From contig NZ_FONH01000003.1 of the NCBI RefSeq assembly GCF_900112865.1, positions 429,269 through 493,268 of the forward strand: a DNA stretch of 64,000 nucleotides. Direction: 5' to 3'. Source of the stretch: Dyella marensis (lineage in GTDB: Bacteria > Pseudomonadota > Gammaproteobacteria > Xanthomonadales > Rhodanobacteraceae). The first letter of the stretch is position 1; each line of letters opens with the position of its first letter. Both the position numbers and the translations under genes were made by a program. The notes under the pieces are model-generated. The model was given only the letters and a program-made list of their open reading frames with translations. It did no database searches and was not told the origin of the DNA. This document shows, piece by piece, positions 1-8,544 of this stretch.

Positions 1-1
1 G

Positions 2-637
2 GAGTCGGCCTACGCCGCCAATACGCCGATGCCGCCCGCGCAGGACGACGAGGCGCCGCCGCTGGGCTTCGCCATCGCGCAGCTCAAGGGCATCTACATC
101 CTGGCCGAGAATGCGCATGGCCTGGTGCTGGTCGACATGCATGCCGCGCACGAGCGCATCACCTACGAAAAGCTCAAGTCCGGGCGCGCCTGCAGCAACC
201 TGCGCTCGCAGCTGCTGCTGGTGCCGTTGAACGTGTCGGTGAGCGCGAAGGAGGCCGCGGCCGCCGAAGAGCATGCCGACGCGCTGGCCGAGTGGGGCCT
301 GGAACTGTCGCGCAGCGGCCCGTCCGGCGTGGTGGTGCGGCGCATACCGGCGCTGCTCGAAGGCGCCGACGTGGCTCAGCTGTGCCGCGACGTGCTGGCC
401 GAGCTGGCCCTGCACGGCAGCTCGCGCCGCCTGCAGGAGCTGGAGAACGAGTTGCTCTCCACCATGGCCTGCCACGGCTCGGTGCGCGCCGGCCGGCGCC
501 TCACCGTGCCGGAAATGAATGCGCTGCTGCGCGAGATGGAAGCCACCGAGCGCTCCGGCCAGTGCAACCACGGCCGTCCCACCTGGACCCAGCTGGGCCT
601 GGCCGAGCTGGACAAGCTGTTCCTGCGCGGGCGCTGA
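2..637 (+). CDS. mutL: DNA mismatch repair protein MutL, C-terminal part (5' end outside window)
   Basis: The reading frame is open from base 2, so the gene begins upstream of the window and only about 211 C-terminal residues are seen. MutL couples MutS mismatch recognition to strand incision; this part is the dimerisation and endonuclease domain. Visible motifs are [12 protein letters not shown], a match to the endonuclease motif DQHA-x2-E-x4-E with Met for Gln, then ACHGSVRA and CNHGRPTW near the end, which correspond to the conserved metal-site motifs of nicking MutL proteins. Escherichia coli MutL lacks these, so this protein probably nicks DNA itself, as do Pseudomonas-type MutLs. It ends at a TGA 68 bases before the next gene. 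Confidence 0.95.
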   Translation, partial: ESAYAANTPMPPAQDDEAPPLGFAIAQLKGIYILAENAHGLVLVDMHAAHERITYEKLKSGRACSNLRSQLLLVPLNVSVSAKEAAAAEEHADALAEWGLELSRSGPSGVVVRRIPALLEGADVAQLCRDVLAELALHGSSRRLQELENELLSTMACHGSVRAGRRLTVPEMNALLREMEATERSGQCNHGRPTWTQLGLAELDKLFLRGR

Positions 638-705
638 GCGGCGGCTTGCGGCCGCGGCAAATAGACGTCCATACTCGGGCTTCCTTTAGCCGACCGGGCC
701 GTGCC

Positions 706-1629
706 ATGTCGCGTAGTGCCATCTTCGCCCTCGTCGCTGCCCTGAGCCTTGGAGTTGTCGCCGTGCAAGCCGAAACCGCCACCGCAGCCGCCACCGGCGA
801 CTACACGCACGAGATCGAACAGTGGCGCGCCAAGCGCACCGCCAACCTCACCTCGCCGACCGGCTGGCTCAGCCTGATCGGCCTGGAATGGCTGCAGGAG
901 GGCGCCAACCGCGTCGGCAGCGCCAGCGACAACGACATCTTGCTGAAGGCCGGGCCTGCGCACCTGGGCGTGGTCACGCTGGGCAAGGACGGCGCGCTGC
1001 ATATCGCGCTGGACGACAAGGCCGGCGCCACCATCGACGGCAAGTCCGTGCGCGCAGCGACGCTGATCGACGACATGCATGCCGGCGAGGCGACGCCCAC
1101 CACGGTGGCGTTCGGCAACGCCAACTTCTATGTGATCGAGCGCGACGGCCGCAAGGCATTGCGCGTGAAGGACAGCGACGCGGAAACGCGCAAGGACTTC
1201 CTCGGCATCGACTACTTCCCGATCGATCCGTCCTGGCGCGTGGTCGCCGATTGGGTGCCGTTCGATCCGCCGCACAAGCTGGAGATCGGCTCGGTGATCG
1301 GCACCATCGACAAGGTCGACGTGCCGGGCAAGGCGGTGTTCCAGCGCAACGGCCACACCTTCGAATTGCTGCCGTACCAGGAAGAGCCGGGCGGCGAGCT
1401 GTTCTTCGTGCTGGCCGACCGCACCTCCGGCAAGGAGACCTACGGCGCCGCGCGTTTCCTCTACGCCGCGTTGCCGAAGGACGGCAAGGTGGTGCTGGAT
1501 TTCAACAAGGCCTACAACCCGCCGTGCGCGTTCACGCCATTCGCCACCTGCCCGCTGGCGCCGCCGGAAAACCGGTTGGACGTGGCGGTGACCGCGGGTG
1601 AGAAGAAGTATCGCGGCGGGCATCATTGA
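706..1629 (+). CDS. Secreted DUF1684 family protein (first of tandem pair)
   Basis: A 307-residue protein that starts with a typical signal peptide (MSRSAIFALVAALSLGVVAV...AETA) and then matches the DUF1684 pattern: an N-terminal WRAKRTANLTSPTGWLSLIG stretch, a central KDFLGIDYFPIDPSWRV segment, and the hallmark C-terminal NPPCAF...CPLAPPENRL block. Function of the family is not established; export to the periplasm is inferred from the leader. I chose ATG 706 because it opens the signal peptide; in-frame codons further upstream lie in the mutL end. The next gene is a paralogue overlapping this stop codon, so the two are probably translated together. Confidence 0.85.
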   Translation: MSRSAIFALVAALSLGVVAVQAETATAAATGDYTHEIEQWRAKRTANLTSPTGWLSLIGLEWLQEGANRVGSASDNDILLKAGPAHLGVVTLGKDGALHIALDDKAGATIDGKSVRAATLIDDMHAGEATPTTVAFGNANFYVIERDGRKALRVKDSDAETRKDFLGIDYFPIDPSWRVVADWVPFDPPHKLEIGSVIGTIDKVDVPGKAVFQRNGHTFELLPYQEEPGGELFFVLADRTSGKETYGAARFLYAALPKDGKVVLDFNKAYNPPCAFTPFATCPLAPPENRLDVAVTAGEKKYRGGHH

Positions 1630-2534
1630 GCGCCGTGCGTGCGGTCGTCTTCGCGGGCGCGGCGTTGGCCGCGCTGTGGGCTGCATCGGTCTGTGCGCAA
1701 TCCGCTGACTACGCCGCGCAGGTCGAACAGGCGCGTGCCGAACGCGTGACGAAGCTGAAGCAGGCGGATGGTTATCTCACGCTGATCGCTTCGGGCTGGC
1801 TCGAACCCGGCGACAACACGATTGGCTCGGCTGCGGACAATCGTTTTCAGGTGCCGGGCACGGCTGATCAACTGGGCGTGCTTCATCTGAATGCGGACGG
1901 TTCCGTCCAGCTGCGCACGCTTGGCGTCAACCGGGTGACGGTGGACGACAAGGTCGTCGCTTTCACGCCTATGCTCACGCAAGGCGCCCACGGCGAACGC
2001 AAGCCGACGCGCGCTTATCTCGGTGCTGAGCGTTACCTCTACGTCGTGGAAAGCGGCAAGCAGCGCGGACTGCGGGTGAAGGACAACGCCGCGCCGCTGC
2101 GCACGCATTTCCCGGGCATTCCTTATTTCCCGATCCATCCCTCATGGAAGATCGAGGCGCAGTGGCAGGCGTTCACCACGCCGCACACGTTGCGCATCGC
2201 CAACGTGGTCGGCACGGAAACCGACGAATCGGTGCCGGGGCAGGCGGTGTTCGAGCGCAACGGCCAGCGTTACACGCTGACGCCGATGGAGGAGGACGGC
2301 CGCCTGTTCTTCGTCTTCAGCGATCGCACTGCAGGCAAGCTGACCTACGGCGGCGCGCGCTTCCTTTATGCCGACAAGGCGAAGGACGGCAAAGTCATGC
2401 TGGATTTCAATCTTGCGGAAAACCCGCCGTGCGCGATCACGCCGCACGTGGTGTGCCCGCTGGCGCCGCCGGAGAACCGTTTGCGCCTCGAAGTGAACGC
2501 AGGCGAGAAGAAGTTTCAGGGCGCCGGACACTGA
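1626..2534 (+). CDS. Secreted DUF1684 family protein (second of tandem pair)
   Basis: A 302-residue paralogue of the preceding gene with the same order of motifs, including FPGIPYFPIHPSWKIEAQW and a C-terminal NPPCAITPHVVCPLAPPENR block. A signal peptide ends near AASVCAQS. The probable start is TTG 1626, whose TTGA overlaps the upstream TGA stop by four bases; GTG 1635 is an alternative. Tandem duplication followed by divergence explains the pair: the motif positions are kept but most surface positions differ. Family function is unknown. A palindromic repeat follows 18 bases after the stop. Confidence 0.8.
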   Translation: MSAVRAVVFAGAALAALWAASVCAQSADYAAQVEQARAERVTKLKQADGYLTLIASGWLEPGDNTIGSAADNRFQVPGTADQLGVLHLNADGSVQLRTLGVNRVTVDDKVVAFTPMLTQGAHGERKPTRAYLGAERYLYVVESGKQRGLRVKDNAAPLRTHFPGIPYFPIHPSWKIEAQWQAFTTPHTLRIANVVGTETDESVPGQAVFERNGQRYTLTPMEEDGRLFFVFSDRTAGKLTYGGARFLYADKAKDGKVMLDFNLAENPPCAITPHVVCPLAPPENRLRLEVNAGEKKFQGAGH

Positions 2535-2552
2535 AGCGCCCGTCGGTGCGAT

Positions 2553-2586
2553 GTTGGGGTTCGCTGCGCTCACCCCAACCTACGCC
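2553..2586. repeat. Dispersed repeat, family A (single arm)
   Basis: One arm of a repeat (GTTGGGGTTCGCTGCGCTCA then CCCCAACCTACGCC) that recurs as an inverted pair at 6034..6120 and as a full plus a partial arm at 60891..60981, with a degenerate copy near 46792. Each arm is itself partly palindromic (GGGGTTCGCTGCGCTCACCCC). It lies between convergent gene ends, typical of REP-like elements. Confidence 0.75.
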
Positions 2587-2607
2587 GGGTACGCCGGCTT
2601 TGGTGTG

Positions 2608-3390
2608 TCAGCGGCCCTTGAATTCGGCCTTGCGCTTTTCCAGGAACGCCGTGGTGCCTTCGCGCATGTCCTCGGTGGAAAACGCCAGCGCGAACGCCTG
2701 CGTCTCGAACTCCAGGCCCTGGTCCAGCGCCATCTCGCCGCCCTGCAGGATCGCATCGAGGATGCCCGCCGCCGCCAGCGGCGCGGACGCGGCGAGCTGG
2801 TCGGCCAGTGCGTCGACCGTTTCGTCCAGCGCCTCCGGCGCCACCACGCGGTTGACGACGCCCAGCTCGTAGGCGCGCTGGGCGCCGACCATGGCGCCGG
2901 TCAGGCACAGCTCCAGCGCAGCGCCGCGGCCGGCCAGGCGCAGCAGGCGCTGGGTGCCGCCGAAGCCGGGGATCAGGCCCAGGTTGATTTCCGGCTGGCC
3001 GAAGCGCGCCTTCTCGCTGGCCACGCGCAGGTGGCAGGCCATGGCCAGCTCCATGCCGCCGCCGAGCGCGAAGCCCTGGATGCGCGCGACCACCGGCTTG
3101 CCCAGCCGCTCGATGGAACTCATCAGGCGCTGGCCGGCGCGGGAGAAGCCCTGCGCCTGGACCGGGGTGTAGCCGTTCATCTCGGCGATGTCCGCGCCCG
3201 CCACGAAGGCCTTGTCGCCCGCGCCGGCCAGCACCACCGTGCGCACGGCGTCGTCCTGGGCGGCCTGGGCGAAGGCCAGGGTCAGTTCGTTGAGGGTGTC
3301 GCGATTGAGCGCATTGAGCTTGTCCGGGCGGTTGACGGTGATGATGCGCACCGCGCCGCGGTTGCCGATGTCCAGGTTGCGATAAGCCAT
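2608..3390 (-). CDS. Enoyl-CoA hydratase/isomerase family protein
   Basis: A 260-residue crotonase-fold protein. The N-terminus runs ITVNRPDKLNALNRDTLNEL, followed by the oxyanion-hole segment GAGDKAFVAGADIAEMNG, the second oxyanion stretch IQGFALGGGMELAMACHL, and PEINLGLIPGFGGTQRLLRL, in which the Glu of PEI is the usual catalytic Glu; the second Glu position is less clear because G replaces it in LIPGFGGT. It probably hydrates 2-enoyl-CoA esters in fatty-acid or amino-acid breakdown. ATG 3390 is preferred over an upstream Met ten codons earlier because it opens the conserved MAYRN start. It is convergent with the DUF1684 gene and divergent from the FKBP gene. Confidence 0.88.
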   Translation of the reverse strand: MAYRNLDIGNRGAVRIITVNRPDKLNALNRDTLNELTLAFAQAAQDDAVRTVVLAGAGDKAFVAGADIAEMNGYTPVQAQGFSRAGQRLMSSIERLGKPVVARIQGFALGGGMELAMACHLRVASEKARFGQPEINLGLIPGFGGTQRLLRLAGRGAALELCLTGAMVGAQRAYELGVVNRVVAPEALDETVDALADQLAASAPLAAAGILDAILQGGEMALDQGLEFETQAFALAFSTEDMREGTTAFLEKRKAEFKGR

Positions 3391-3566
3391 GGCGGATTCC
3401 AGCGAAGGTCCAAAGCGCAAATGATAACAGTGGGGTAGCAGCGGGAACCTTTGCGGCCGTCGGCGTTCTCATGCCGGTGGCGCCGGCTCCCCCGCCTGGC
3501 CCGCTGCACAAGCCCGGCAAACCCCTTACGATGTCCGGGCTTCGCGTCCCGCGATGGAGGATAGGC

Positions 3567-4298
3567 ATGACACGACTGCGTTGGTTGGCCCATGGCGCGA
3601 TGCTCACGATGCTGATGAGCGCGGCGCTGGCCACGCATGCGCAGAACCGGGACAGCGCGTCCGACGCGCAGGCTGCCGGGCTGGACAAGAACAAGCTGTC
3701 CTACGCGATCGGCTACCAGATCGGCAGCCAGTTCGCCAATGGCGACCCCGAGGTGGATATCGCCGTGATGCAACGCGCGATCCAGGACGCGTATTCCAAG
3801 CGCCGTCCCGGCGTGCCGATGCAGGACATGCACGAGCAACTGCGCCGCCTGGACAAGCATATGCACGACAAGGCGGAGTCGCAGTTCCAGCAGCTGGCCA
3901 GTTCCAACGCGACCAAGAGCGCCGACTTCCTCGCCAGGAACCGGCAGAAGCCCGGCGTGGTGCAGCTGCCTTCCGGCATCCAGTACCAGGTGCTCAAGCA
4001 AGGTACGGGCAAGGACCAGCCGGCGCTCAACAGCACCGTCACGGTGAACTTCCGCGCCACCCTGATCGACGGCACCGAATTCGACAGTTCCTGGGCGCAT
4101 GGCTCGCCGGTGAGCTTCATCGTCAACAACAAGGTGATCCCCGGCTGGCAGGACGTGATCCAGCGCATGCACGTCGGCGACAAGTGGCGCGTGGTGATCC
4201 CGCCGGCGCTGGCCTACGGCGAGCGCGGCAACCTGCCGCGGATCGGCCCGAACGAGGCCCTGGTGTTCGAGATCGAGCTGCTGGAAATCAAGCAGTAG
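3567..4298 (+). CDS. FKBP-type peptidyl-prolyl cis-trans isomerase, periplasmic
   Basis: A 243-residue protein with a signal peptide (cleavage near THAQN), an N-terminal FKBP dimerisation domain (residues about 32-105, beginning LDKNKLSYAIGYQIG) and a C-terminal FKBP_C catalytic domain (about 125-243) with FDSSWAHGSPVSFIVNNKVI, GWQDVIQRMHVGDKWRVVIP and LAYGERG. This layout is that of FkpA/Mip/FklB proteins, which fold outer-membrane and periplasmic proteins by isomerising Xaa-Pro bonds. ATG 3567 follows a GGAGG ribosome site at 3556-3560. It ends about 75 bases before the next operon. Confidence 0.92.
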   Translation: MTRLRWLAHGAMLTMLMSAALATHAQNRDSASDAQAAGLDKNKLSYAIGYQIGSQFANGDPEVDIAVMQRAIQDAYSKRRPGVPMQDMHEQLRRLDKHMHDKAESQFQQLASSNATKSADFLARNRQKPGVVQLPSGIQYQVLKQGTGKDQPALNSTVTVNFRATLIDGTEFDSSWAHGSPVSFIVNNKVIPGWQDVIQRMHVGDKWRVVIPPALAYGERGNLPRIGPNEALVFEIELLEIKQ

Positions 4299-4372
4299 GC
4301 GCCGCCGCCGCATGAAGCGCGGCGGCCGGCCGCCGTCCGGGGCAAGGGGCGTTCGGCTAAGATGTGCGGTCC

Positions 4373-4567
4373 ATGCCGAACGATCCCGCTCCCGTCCCCG
4401 CCGCCCCCCTGAGTCCCTGCATCGGCATCTGCCGGCTCGACGAGCGCGGCTATTGCGAGGGCTGCCTGCGCACCGGCGAGGAAATCGCCCGCTGGCGCAA
4501 CCTGAGCGATGCGGAGCGCCTGCGCTACATGCGCGAGGTGCTGCCCGCGCGGGAGCAGCCGCGATGA
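4373..4567 (+). CDS. DUF1289 domain-containing protein
   Basis: A 64-residue protein with four clustered cysteines in SPCIGICRLDERGYCEGCLR, followed by TGEEIARWRNLSDAERLRYM, the complete DUF1289 pattern. The cysteines probably bind a metal ion (inference). It is the first gene of a three-gene operon: its TGA overlaps the ATG of the Nudix gene (ATGA). A GTG three codons upstream (4364) is a less likely start. The family is often found next to CoA pyrophosphatase or metabolic genes, but its biochemical role is not known. Confidence 0.85.
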   Translation: MPNDPAPVPAAPLSPCIGICRLDERGYCEGCLRTGEEIARWRNLSDAERLRYMREVLPAREQPR

Positions 4568-5166
4568 GCGATCCGCTGTCGCTGGTCGTCTCGGCGGTGC
4601 GCCCGCTGGCCGAGCCGCCGGAAGGGCCGGGCTGGAACTACCGCGAGATGGCCGAGCTGATCGGCGATGCGCCGCGCCGTCCCGCCGCGGTGCTGGTGGG
4701 CTGGCGCGAAGGCGTGCAGCCGCGCCTGGTGCTCACGGTGCGCAACGACAGCCTGCAGGCGCATGCGGGACAGGTGGCGTTCCCGGGCGGGCGCACCGAT
4801 CCGGAAGACGCCGACGCCGTGGCCACCGCGCTGCGCGAGAGCGAAGAGGAAGTCGGCCTGGACCGGCGCCTGGTCACGCCGATCGGTTTTCTCGATAGTT
4901 TCGACACCATCAGCGGCTATCGCATCACGCCGGTGGTGGCGCGCATCGCGCCGGAGGCGAGCCTGTATCCGGCGCCGGCGGAAGTGGCCGAAGTGTTCGA
5001 GGTGCCGCTGGGCTTCTTCCTCGATCCGGCCAATCTGCGTCGCTACACCATGGACTTCCGCGGCCATCGCCGCGACATGGTCGAATTCATCCATGGCGGC
5101 CATCGCATCTGGGGCGCGACCGCGGCCATGCTGGTCAACCTGCTGCAACGCATGGGGCGCTTATGA
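4564..5166 (+). CDS. Nudix hydrolase, CoA pyrophosphatase-like
   Basis: A 200-residue Nudix enzyme. The NudL-type signature HAGQVAFPGGRTDPEDAD immediately precedes a full Nudix box, ALRESEEEVGL, with the Glu residues that bind Mg2+. Family knowledge suggests hydrolysis of CoA or acyl-CoA to 4'-phosphopantetheine and 3',5'-ADP. It overlaps the DUF1289 gene by ATGA at its start and the sulfurtransferase by ATGA at its end, so the three proteins are very likely made in fixed proportion. Confidence 0.9.
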   Translation: MSDPLSLVVSAVRPLAEPPEGPGWNYREMAELIGDAPRRPAAVLVGWREGVQPRLVLTVRNDSLQAHAGQVAFPGGRTDPEDADAVATALRESEEEVGLDRRLVTPIGFLDSFDTISGYRITPVVARIAPEASLYPAPAEVAEVFEVPLGFFLDPANLRRYTMDFRGHRRDMVEFIHGGHRIWGATAAMLVNLLQRMGRL

Positions 5167-6023
5167 CTGCCTATACCACCTTGATCGACGCGCGCACGCT
5201 GGCCGCCTTGCCGCCGCATGACGTGCTGATCGTGGATTGCCGTTTCGAACTGGCCGTGGCCGGCGGGGATCCGGACAAGGGCGAGCGTGCGTACCGCGAA
5301 GGCCATATTCCCGGCGCCGTGTATGCGCATCTGGATCGCGACCTGTCGGATCTGTCGCGGATCGGCGAAGGCTTGGGCCGGCATCCGCTGCCGTCCGAAG
5401 CGACGTTCTCCGCCGCGTTGTCGCGCTGGGGCTGGCATCCGGGCTTGCAGGTGGTCGCCTACGACGCGGCCGGCGGCGCGCTGGCCGCGGCGCGGCTGTG
5501 GTGGCTGCTGCGCCTGGCTGGCGTGCGCGAGGCGGCGGTGCTCGATGGCGGCCTCCAGGCGTGGCAGGCGGCCGGCTTGCCGCTCGAAGCGGACGAGGTG
5601 AGGCGCGAGCCCGGCGACGTCTCGGTGCGCTACGACGCATCGCAGTACATCGTCGACCATCGCGCCATGGCAGAGCGTTCGCGCGAGCTGCTGATCGACG
5701 CGCGCGCCGCGCCGCGTTATCGCGGCGAGGTCGAGCCGATCGACCGCGTGGGTGGGCATGTGCCGGGCGCCTTGAACCGGCCGTACTCGGACAACCTCGA
5801 TGCGCAGGGCCGCTACAAGCCGGCGGAACAGTTGCGCCAGGACTTCGCCGCGCTGATCGGCGACACGGCGCCGGCGCAGGTCGTGCACATGTGCGGCTCC
5901 GGCGTCACCGCCTGCCACAACCTGCTGGCGATGGAATATGCGGGACTGGCAGGTTCGCGGCTGTACGCGCCGTCGTGGAGCGGCTGGGTCAGCGATCCGG
6001 CGCGGCCGGTCGAGACCGCATGA
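5163..6023 (+). CDS. sseA: Sulfurtransferase (3-mercaptopyruvate/thiosulfate type)
   Basis: A 286-residue two-domain rhodanese. The N-terminal inactive domain includes VDCRFELA and EGHIPGAVYAHLDRDLS; the C-terminal domain carries the active-site loop CGSGVTAC in HMCGSGVTACHN. The CGSGVT loop is typical of 3-mercaptopyruvate sulfurtransferases rather than classical rhodanese (CRKGVT). The enzyme moves sulfur from 3-mercaptopyruvate to cyanide or thiol acceptors in the cytoplasm. It is translationally coupled to the upstream Nudix gene (ATGA overlap) and is followed by an inverted repeat pair. Confidence 0.9.
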   Translation: MTAYTTLIDARTLAALPPHDVLIVDCRFELAVAGGDPDKGERAYREGHIPGAVYAHLDRDLSDLSRIGEGLGRHPLPSEATFSAALSRWGWHPGLQVVAYDAAGGALAAARLWWLLRLAGVREAAVLDGGLQAWQAAGLPLEADEVRREPGDVSVRYDASQYIVDHRAMAERSRELLIDARAAPRYRGEVEPIDRVGGHVPGALNRPYSDNLDAQGRYKPAEQLRQDFAALIGDTAPAQVVHMCGSGVTACHNLLAMEYAGLAGSRLYAPSWSGWVSDPARPVETA

Positions 6024-6033
6024 CTGCGTAGCC

Positions 6034-6120
6034 GTAGGTTGGGGTGAGCGCAGCGAACCCCAACGATGCGAGGCGCCTAGCGGTGCGGTGTTGGGGTTCG
6101 CTGCGCTCACCCCAACCTAC
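6034..6120. repeat. Dispersed repeat, family A (inverted pair)
   Basis: Two perfect 31-base arms, 6034..6064 and 6090..6120, inverted about a 25-base centre. The plus-strand first arm begins GTAGGTTGGGGTGAGCGCAG. As RNA it would form a very strong hairpin between the convergent sulfurtransferase and crotonase genes, and could serve as a bidirectional transcription or exonuclease barrier. Related copies are at 2553, 46792 and 60891. Confidence 0.85.
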
Positions 6121-6130
6121 GCCGTGGCGA

Positions 6131-6883
6131 TTACTTCTTTTTCAGTCGCGCCACCAGCTGCTGCAGCACCGCCTGCGTCTCCTCGCTGAAGAACGCATCG
6201 ACGAAGGCGTCGATCGGCAGCGCCTCCGGATCCGCCCACACCTCGGTGAGGTCGGCGCGTGCCAGCCGGCGCGTGGCCAGCATCGCGTTGGGCGGCAGCG
6301 CCAGCAGTTCGTTGAGCCAGTGCAGGGCGCGGGTGGTGACCTGGTCCACGCCGGTCAGTTCATCGACAAAGCCGAACGCCAGCGCCTGCTGCGCCTCGAT
6401 CATCGCGCCGGCTACCAGCAGGCGTTCGGCGCGATACGGGCCGACTACCCGGCGCAAGGCCAGCTGGATGCAGTCAGGCACGATCAGCCCGACCTGCACC
6501 TCGTTCAGGCCGATGCGGTAGGGGCCCTCGGCCATCACGCGGTAATCGCAGAACAGCGACAGCACCGCGCCGCCCGCCGGCGCGTGGCCGGTGATCGCGG
6601 CCACCACCGGCACCGGCGCCATGGCGATGGCGGAGCAGGTGGCGAAGAACGTGCGCCAGAAGCGGCGCACGCCGTCGCGGTCCTGGCCGAGCAGGGAGGG
6701 CACGTCCACGCCGGCGGAGAACATGCCGGAGGTTCCGGACAGCACGATGCCCGCGGCGCCATCCTGCACGGCGGTGGCGATCGCGGCCTGGATCGCATGC
6801 AGCAGTTCGATGTTCAGCGCATTGACCGGCGGCCGCGCAAAGTTGATCTCGACGATCGTGTCGTGCTTGACGAGGTTGAGCAT
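6131..6883 (-). CDS. Enoyl-CoA hydratase/isomerase family protein
   Basis: A 250-residue crotonase-fold protein that is short and divergent compared with the one at 2608. It begins MLNLVKHDTIVEINFARPPV, keeps the first oxyanion segment as SGTSGMFSAGVDVPSLLG and the second as ITGHAPAGGAVLSLFCDYR, but the usual catalytic Glu region reads IGLNEVQVGLIVPDCIQLAL. It ends in a basic KKK tail. The substrate cannot be told. ATG 6883 opens the conserved N-terminus. It is downstream of, and on the same strand as, the DUF4139 gene 80 bases away. Confidence 0.85.
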   Translation of the reverse strand: MLNLVKHDTIVEINFARPPVNALNIELLHAIQAAIATAVQDGAAGIVLSGTSGMFSAGVDVPSLLGQDRDGVRRFWRTFFATCSAIAMAPVPVVAAITGHAPAGGAVLSLFCDYRVMAEGPYRIGLNEVQVGLIVPDCIQLALRRVVGPYRAERLLVAGAMIEAQQALAFGFVDELTGVDQVTTRALHWLNELLALPPNAMLATRRLARADLTEVWADPEALPIDAFVDAFFSEETQAVLQQLVARLKKK

Positions 6884-6963
6884 GGCGGCGTCCCCGGATG
6901 AAAGTTTGAGGCCCGCGAGCGTAGCAAACTCGCGGGCCTCGCCGGTGGGTCGCCGCCGGCCGG

Positions 6964-8430
6964 TTACTGCTGCGGCTGGTCGGTCTCGGCCCAGCGGTAG
7001 CGCACGGCGTAGTCCAGCGTCGCCTTGCCGCCTGCCGGCACTTCGACGCGGAATTCCAGCAAGTCGGGTTTCTGCTCGGACGGCTTGACGCTGGACGAAG
7101 TCAGCGTCCATTCGCGCCAGCGGCTGGGATGCTCGCGCACGGTCACCGTGCGTGCGGTGTCGCTCGCATTGGTGAGGGTGATGCGGAAGGCTTCGTCCAT
7201 GCTGCGGCCGGCCTTGTCCAGCTTGAACTGCGTGCGTTCGCGCTCGGCGCGCAGGTCGAAGGCATTGCCCAGGGTGATGGTGGCGTCGCTGCCCTTGGGC
7301 GTGTCCTCGATGCGGCCCTCGCCGATGAATTGCGGCGTGCCGTTGCGGTCGGCGGTCATCACGCGCAGGTTGCCGGCCGGCAGGCTGTCGAAGGCGCGCA
7401 ATTTCAGCGTGCTGGTGACGGTGTTGCTGCCGCCGTTGTTGAAGTCGCGATTGGTCATCGGTTGCGGCGGCGTCCAGCGGCTGCCGGTTTCGTACAGCAG
7501 GGTGCGTTCGCAATCGAGCTGGCGCGTTTCATACAGCGGCACCTGGCTGACGCTGCCGTCGGGCAGGTTGACCGCGCCGGGCAGAGTGTAGCTGCGGTAG
7601 TCGGCGACCGAACCCTGCTCCGGCATCGGCGCGGCCTGCGCCTTGCCGCGGAAGGCCATGGTCATCGGCGCCGAGGCCGGCATCGGGCCGGGCGTGCGGG
7701 TGATCTGCGGCTCGCCGGCGATCAGGGTCAGGTGCACGTCGTTCCAGTCGCGGCCGCTGCGATTGGCGATGCTGGCGCGCGTCTCGAAGCGCAGCTTGCA
7801 GCCGGCGCCCGGCAGCAGGGTGCCGATATAGGCCGCGCGCCAGCCCAGGCCGGCGGTGGGATAGCTCAGCGTGGCGCGCGCGTTGCCGGCCTTCGGCGCA
7901 TCCACGCGCAGCTCCAGGCTGGAGCCGGTGTTGAACTGGCCGCTGGCGCGCACCGCGGCGTAGTCGCGGATCAGGCTGGTGCGGCCGCTGGCGTCGCTGA
8001 CCAGCAGGCCGTTGCCGGCGCGCAGCAGGGTGCCGCTGGCCAGCGGCTGGCCGTTGCTGCCGAGGACTTCGACCGGCTGGCCGACCAGGCTGCCCAGCGC
8101 GGCGTCGCGGCCCTGCGCCAGCAGCAGGCGCTGCGACAGCACCCTGGCCGCGTCGCCTTCGACGTCGAGCGACATGGCTTCGGTATCGAGGAAGGCGGGC
8201 AGGCCGCCGAGGCTGAGGTCCTGCACGCCCTGCTTGAGCTCCAGGCGGCGCGGCTCGCGTGCCATGGCGTAGCCGCTGTCCACGTTGCCGCCGTCGCCGC
8301 CGGTGAACAGGGCGGCGTCGTCGCTGCGGTACAGGGTCAGCTCAGTGCGTTCGGGCGTGGCCGCGGCGGCGGTGCTGGCGAGGGTGGTGGCGCAGGCGAG
8401 GGCGAGGGTGGTGAAGGGGAACTTGCTCAC
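6964..8430 (-). CDS. DUF4139 domain-containing secreted protein
   Basis: A 488-residue protein beginning with a signal peptide (MSKFPFTTLALACATTLAST...AAAATPE) and matching DUF4139: an N-terminal beta-rich part ending in an LSYPTAGLGWRAAYIGTLLP motif, and a C-terminal stretch with RDWNDVHLTLIAGEPQ and a long FKLDKAGR...DYAVRYRWAE tail. The start is GTG 8430, preceded on the minus strand by AAAGGAG at a good distance. Members of the family are uncharacterised periplasmic or surface proteins. It is transcribed toward the crotonase gene. Confidence 0.85.
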   Translation of the reverse strand: MSKFPFTTLALACATTLASTAAAATPERTELTLYRSDDAALFTGGDGGNVDSGYAMAREPRRLELKQGVQDLSLGGLPAFLDTEAMSLDVEGDAARVLSQRLLLAQGRDAALGSLVGQPVEVLGSNGQPLASGTLLRAGNGLLVSDASGRTSLIRDYAAVRASGQFNTGSSLELRVDAPKAGNARATLSYPTAGLGWRAAYIGTLLPGAGCKLRFETRASIANRSGRDWNDVHLTLIAGEPQITRTPGPMPASAPMTMAFRGKAQAAPMPEQGSVADYRSYTLPGAVNLPDGSVSQVPLYETRQLDCERTLLYETGSRWTPPQPMTNRDFNNGGSNTVTSTLKLRAFDSLPAGNLRVMTADRNGTPQFIGEGRIEDTPKGSDATITLGNAFDLRAERERTQFKLDKAGRSMDEAFRITLTNASDTARTVTVREHPSRWREWTLTSSSVKPSEQKPDLLEFRVEVPAGGKATLDYAVRYRWAETDQPQQ

Positions 8431-8544
8431 GGGCGAACTCCTTTCGTTGGGCGCCGGCCGATCTTACGCAGCGCGCATGAAGATGCGGCATCCGTGCGCG
8501 CCGGCCGCTTAACCCCGCAGCGAACGGGCTGCGTTCAAGCGCAC

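Noticed and set aside
292..705. Open frame upstream of the first DUF1684 signal peptide
   Set aside because: It is the shadow of mutL in another frame; the true start is the ATG at 706, which opens a signal peptide.
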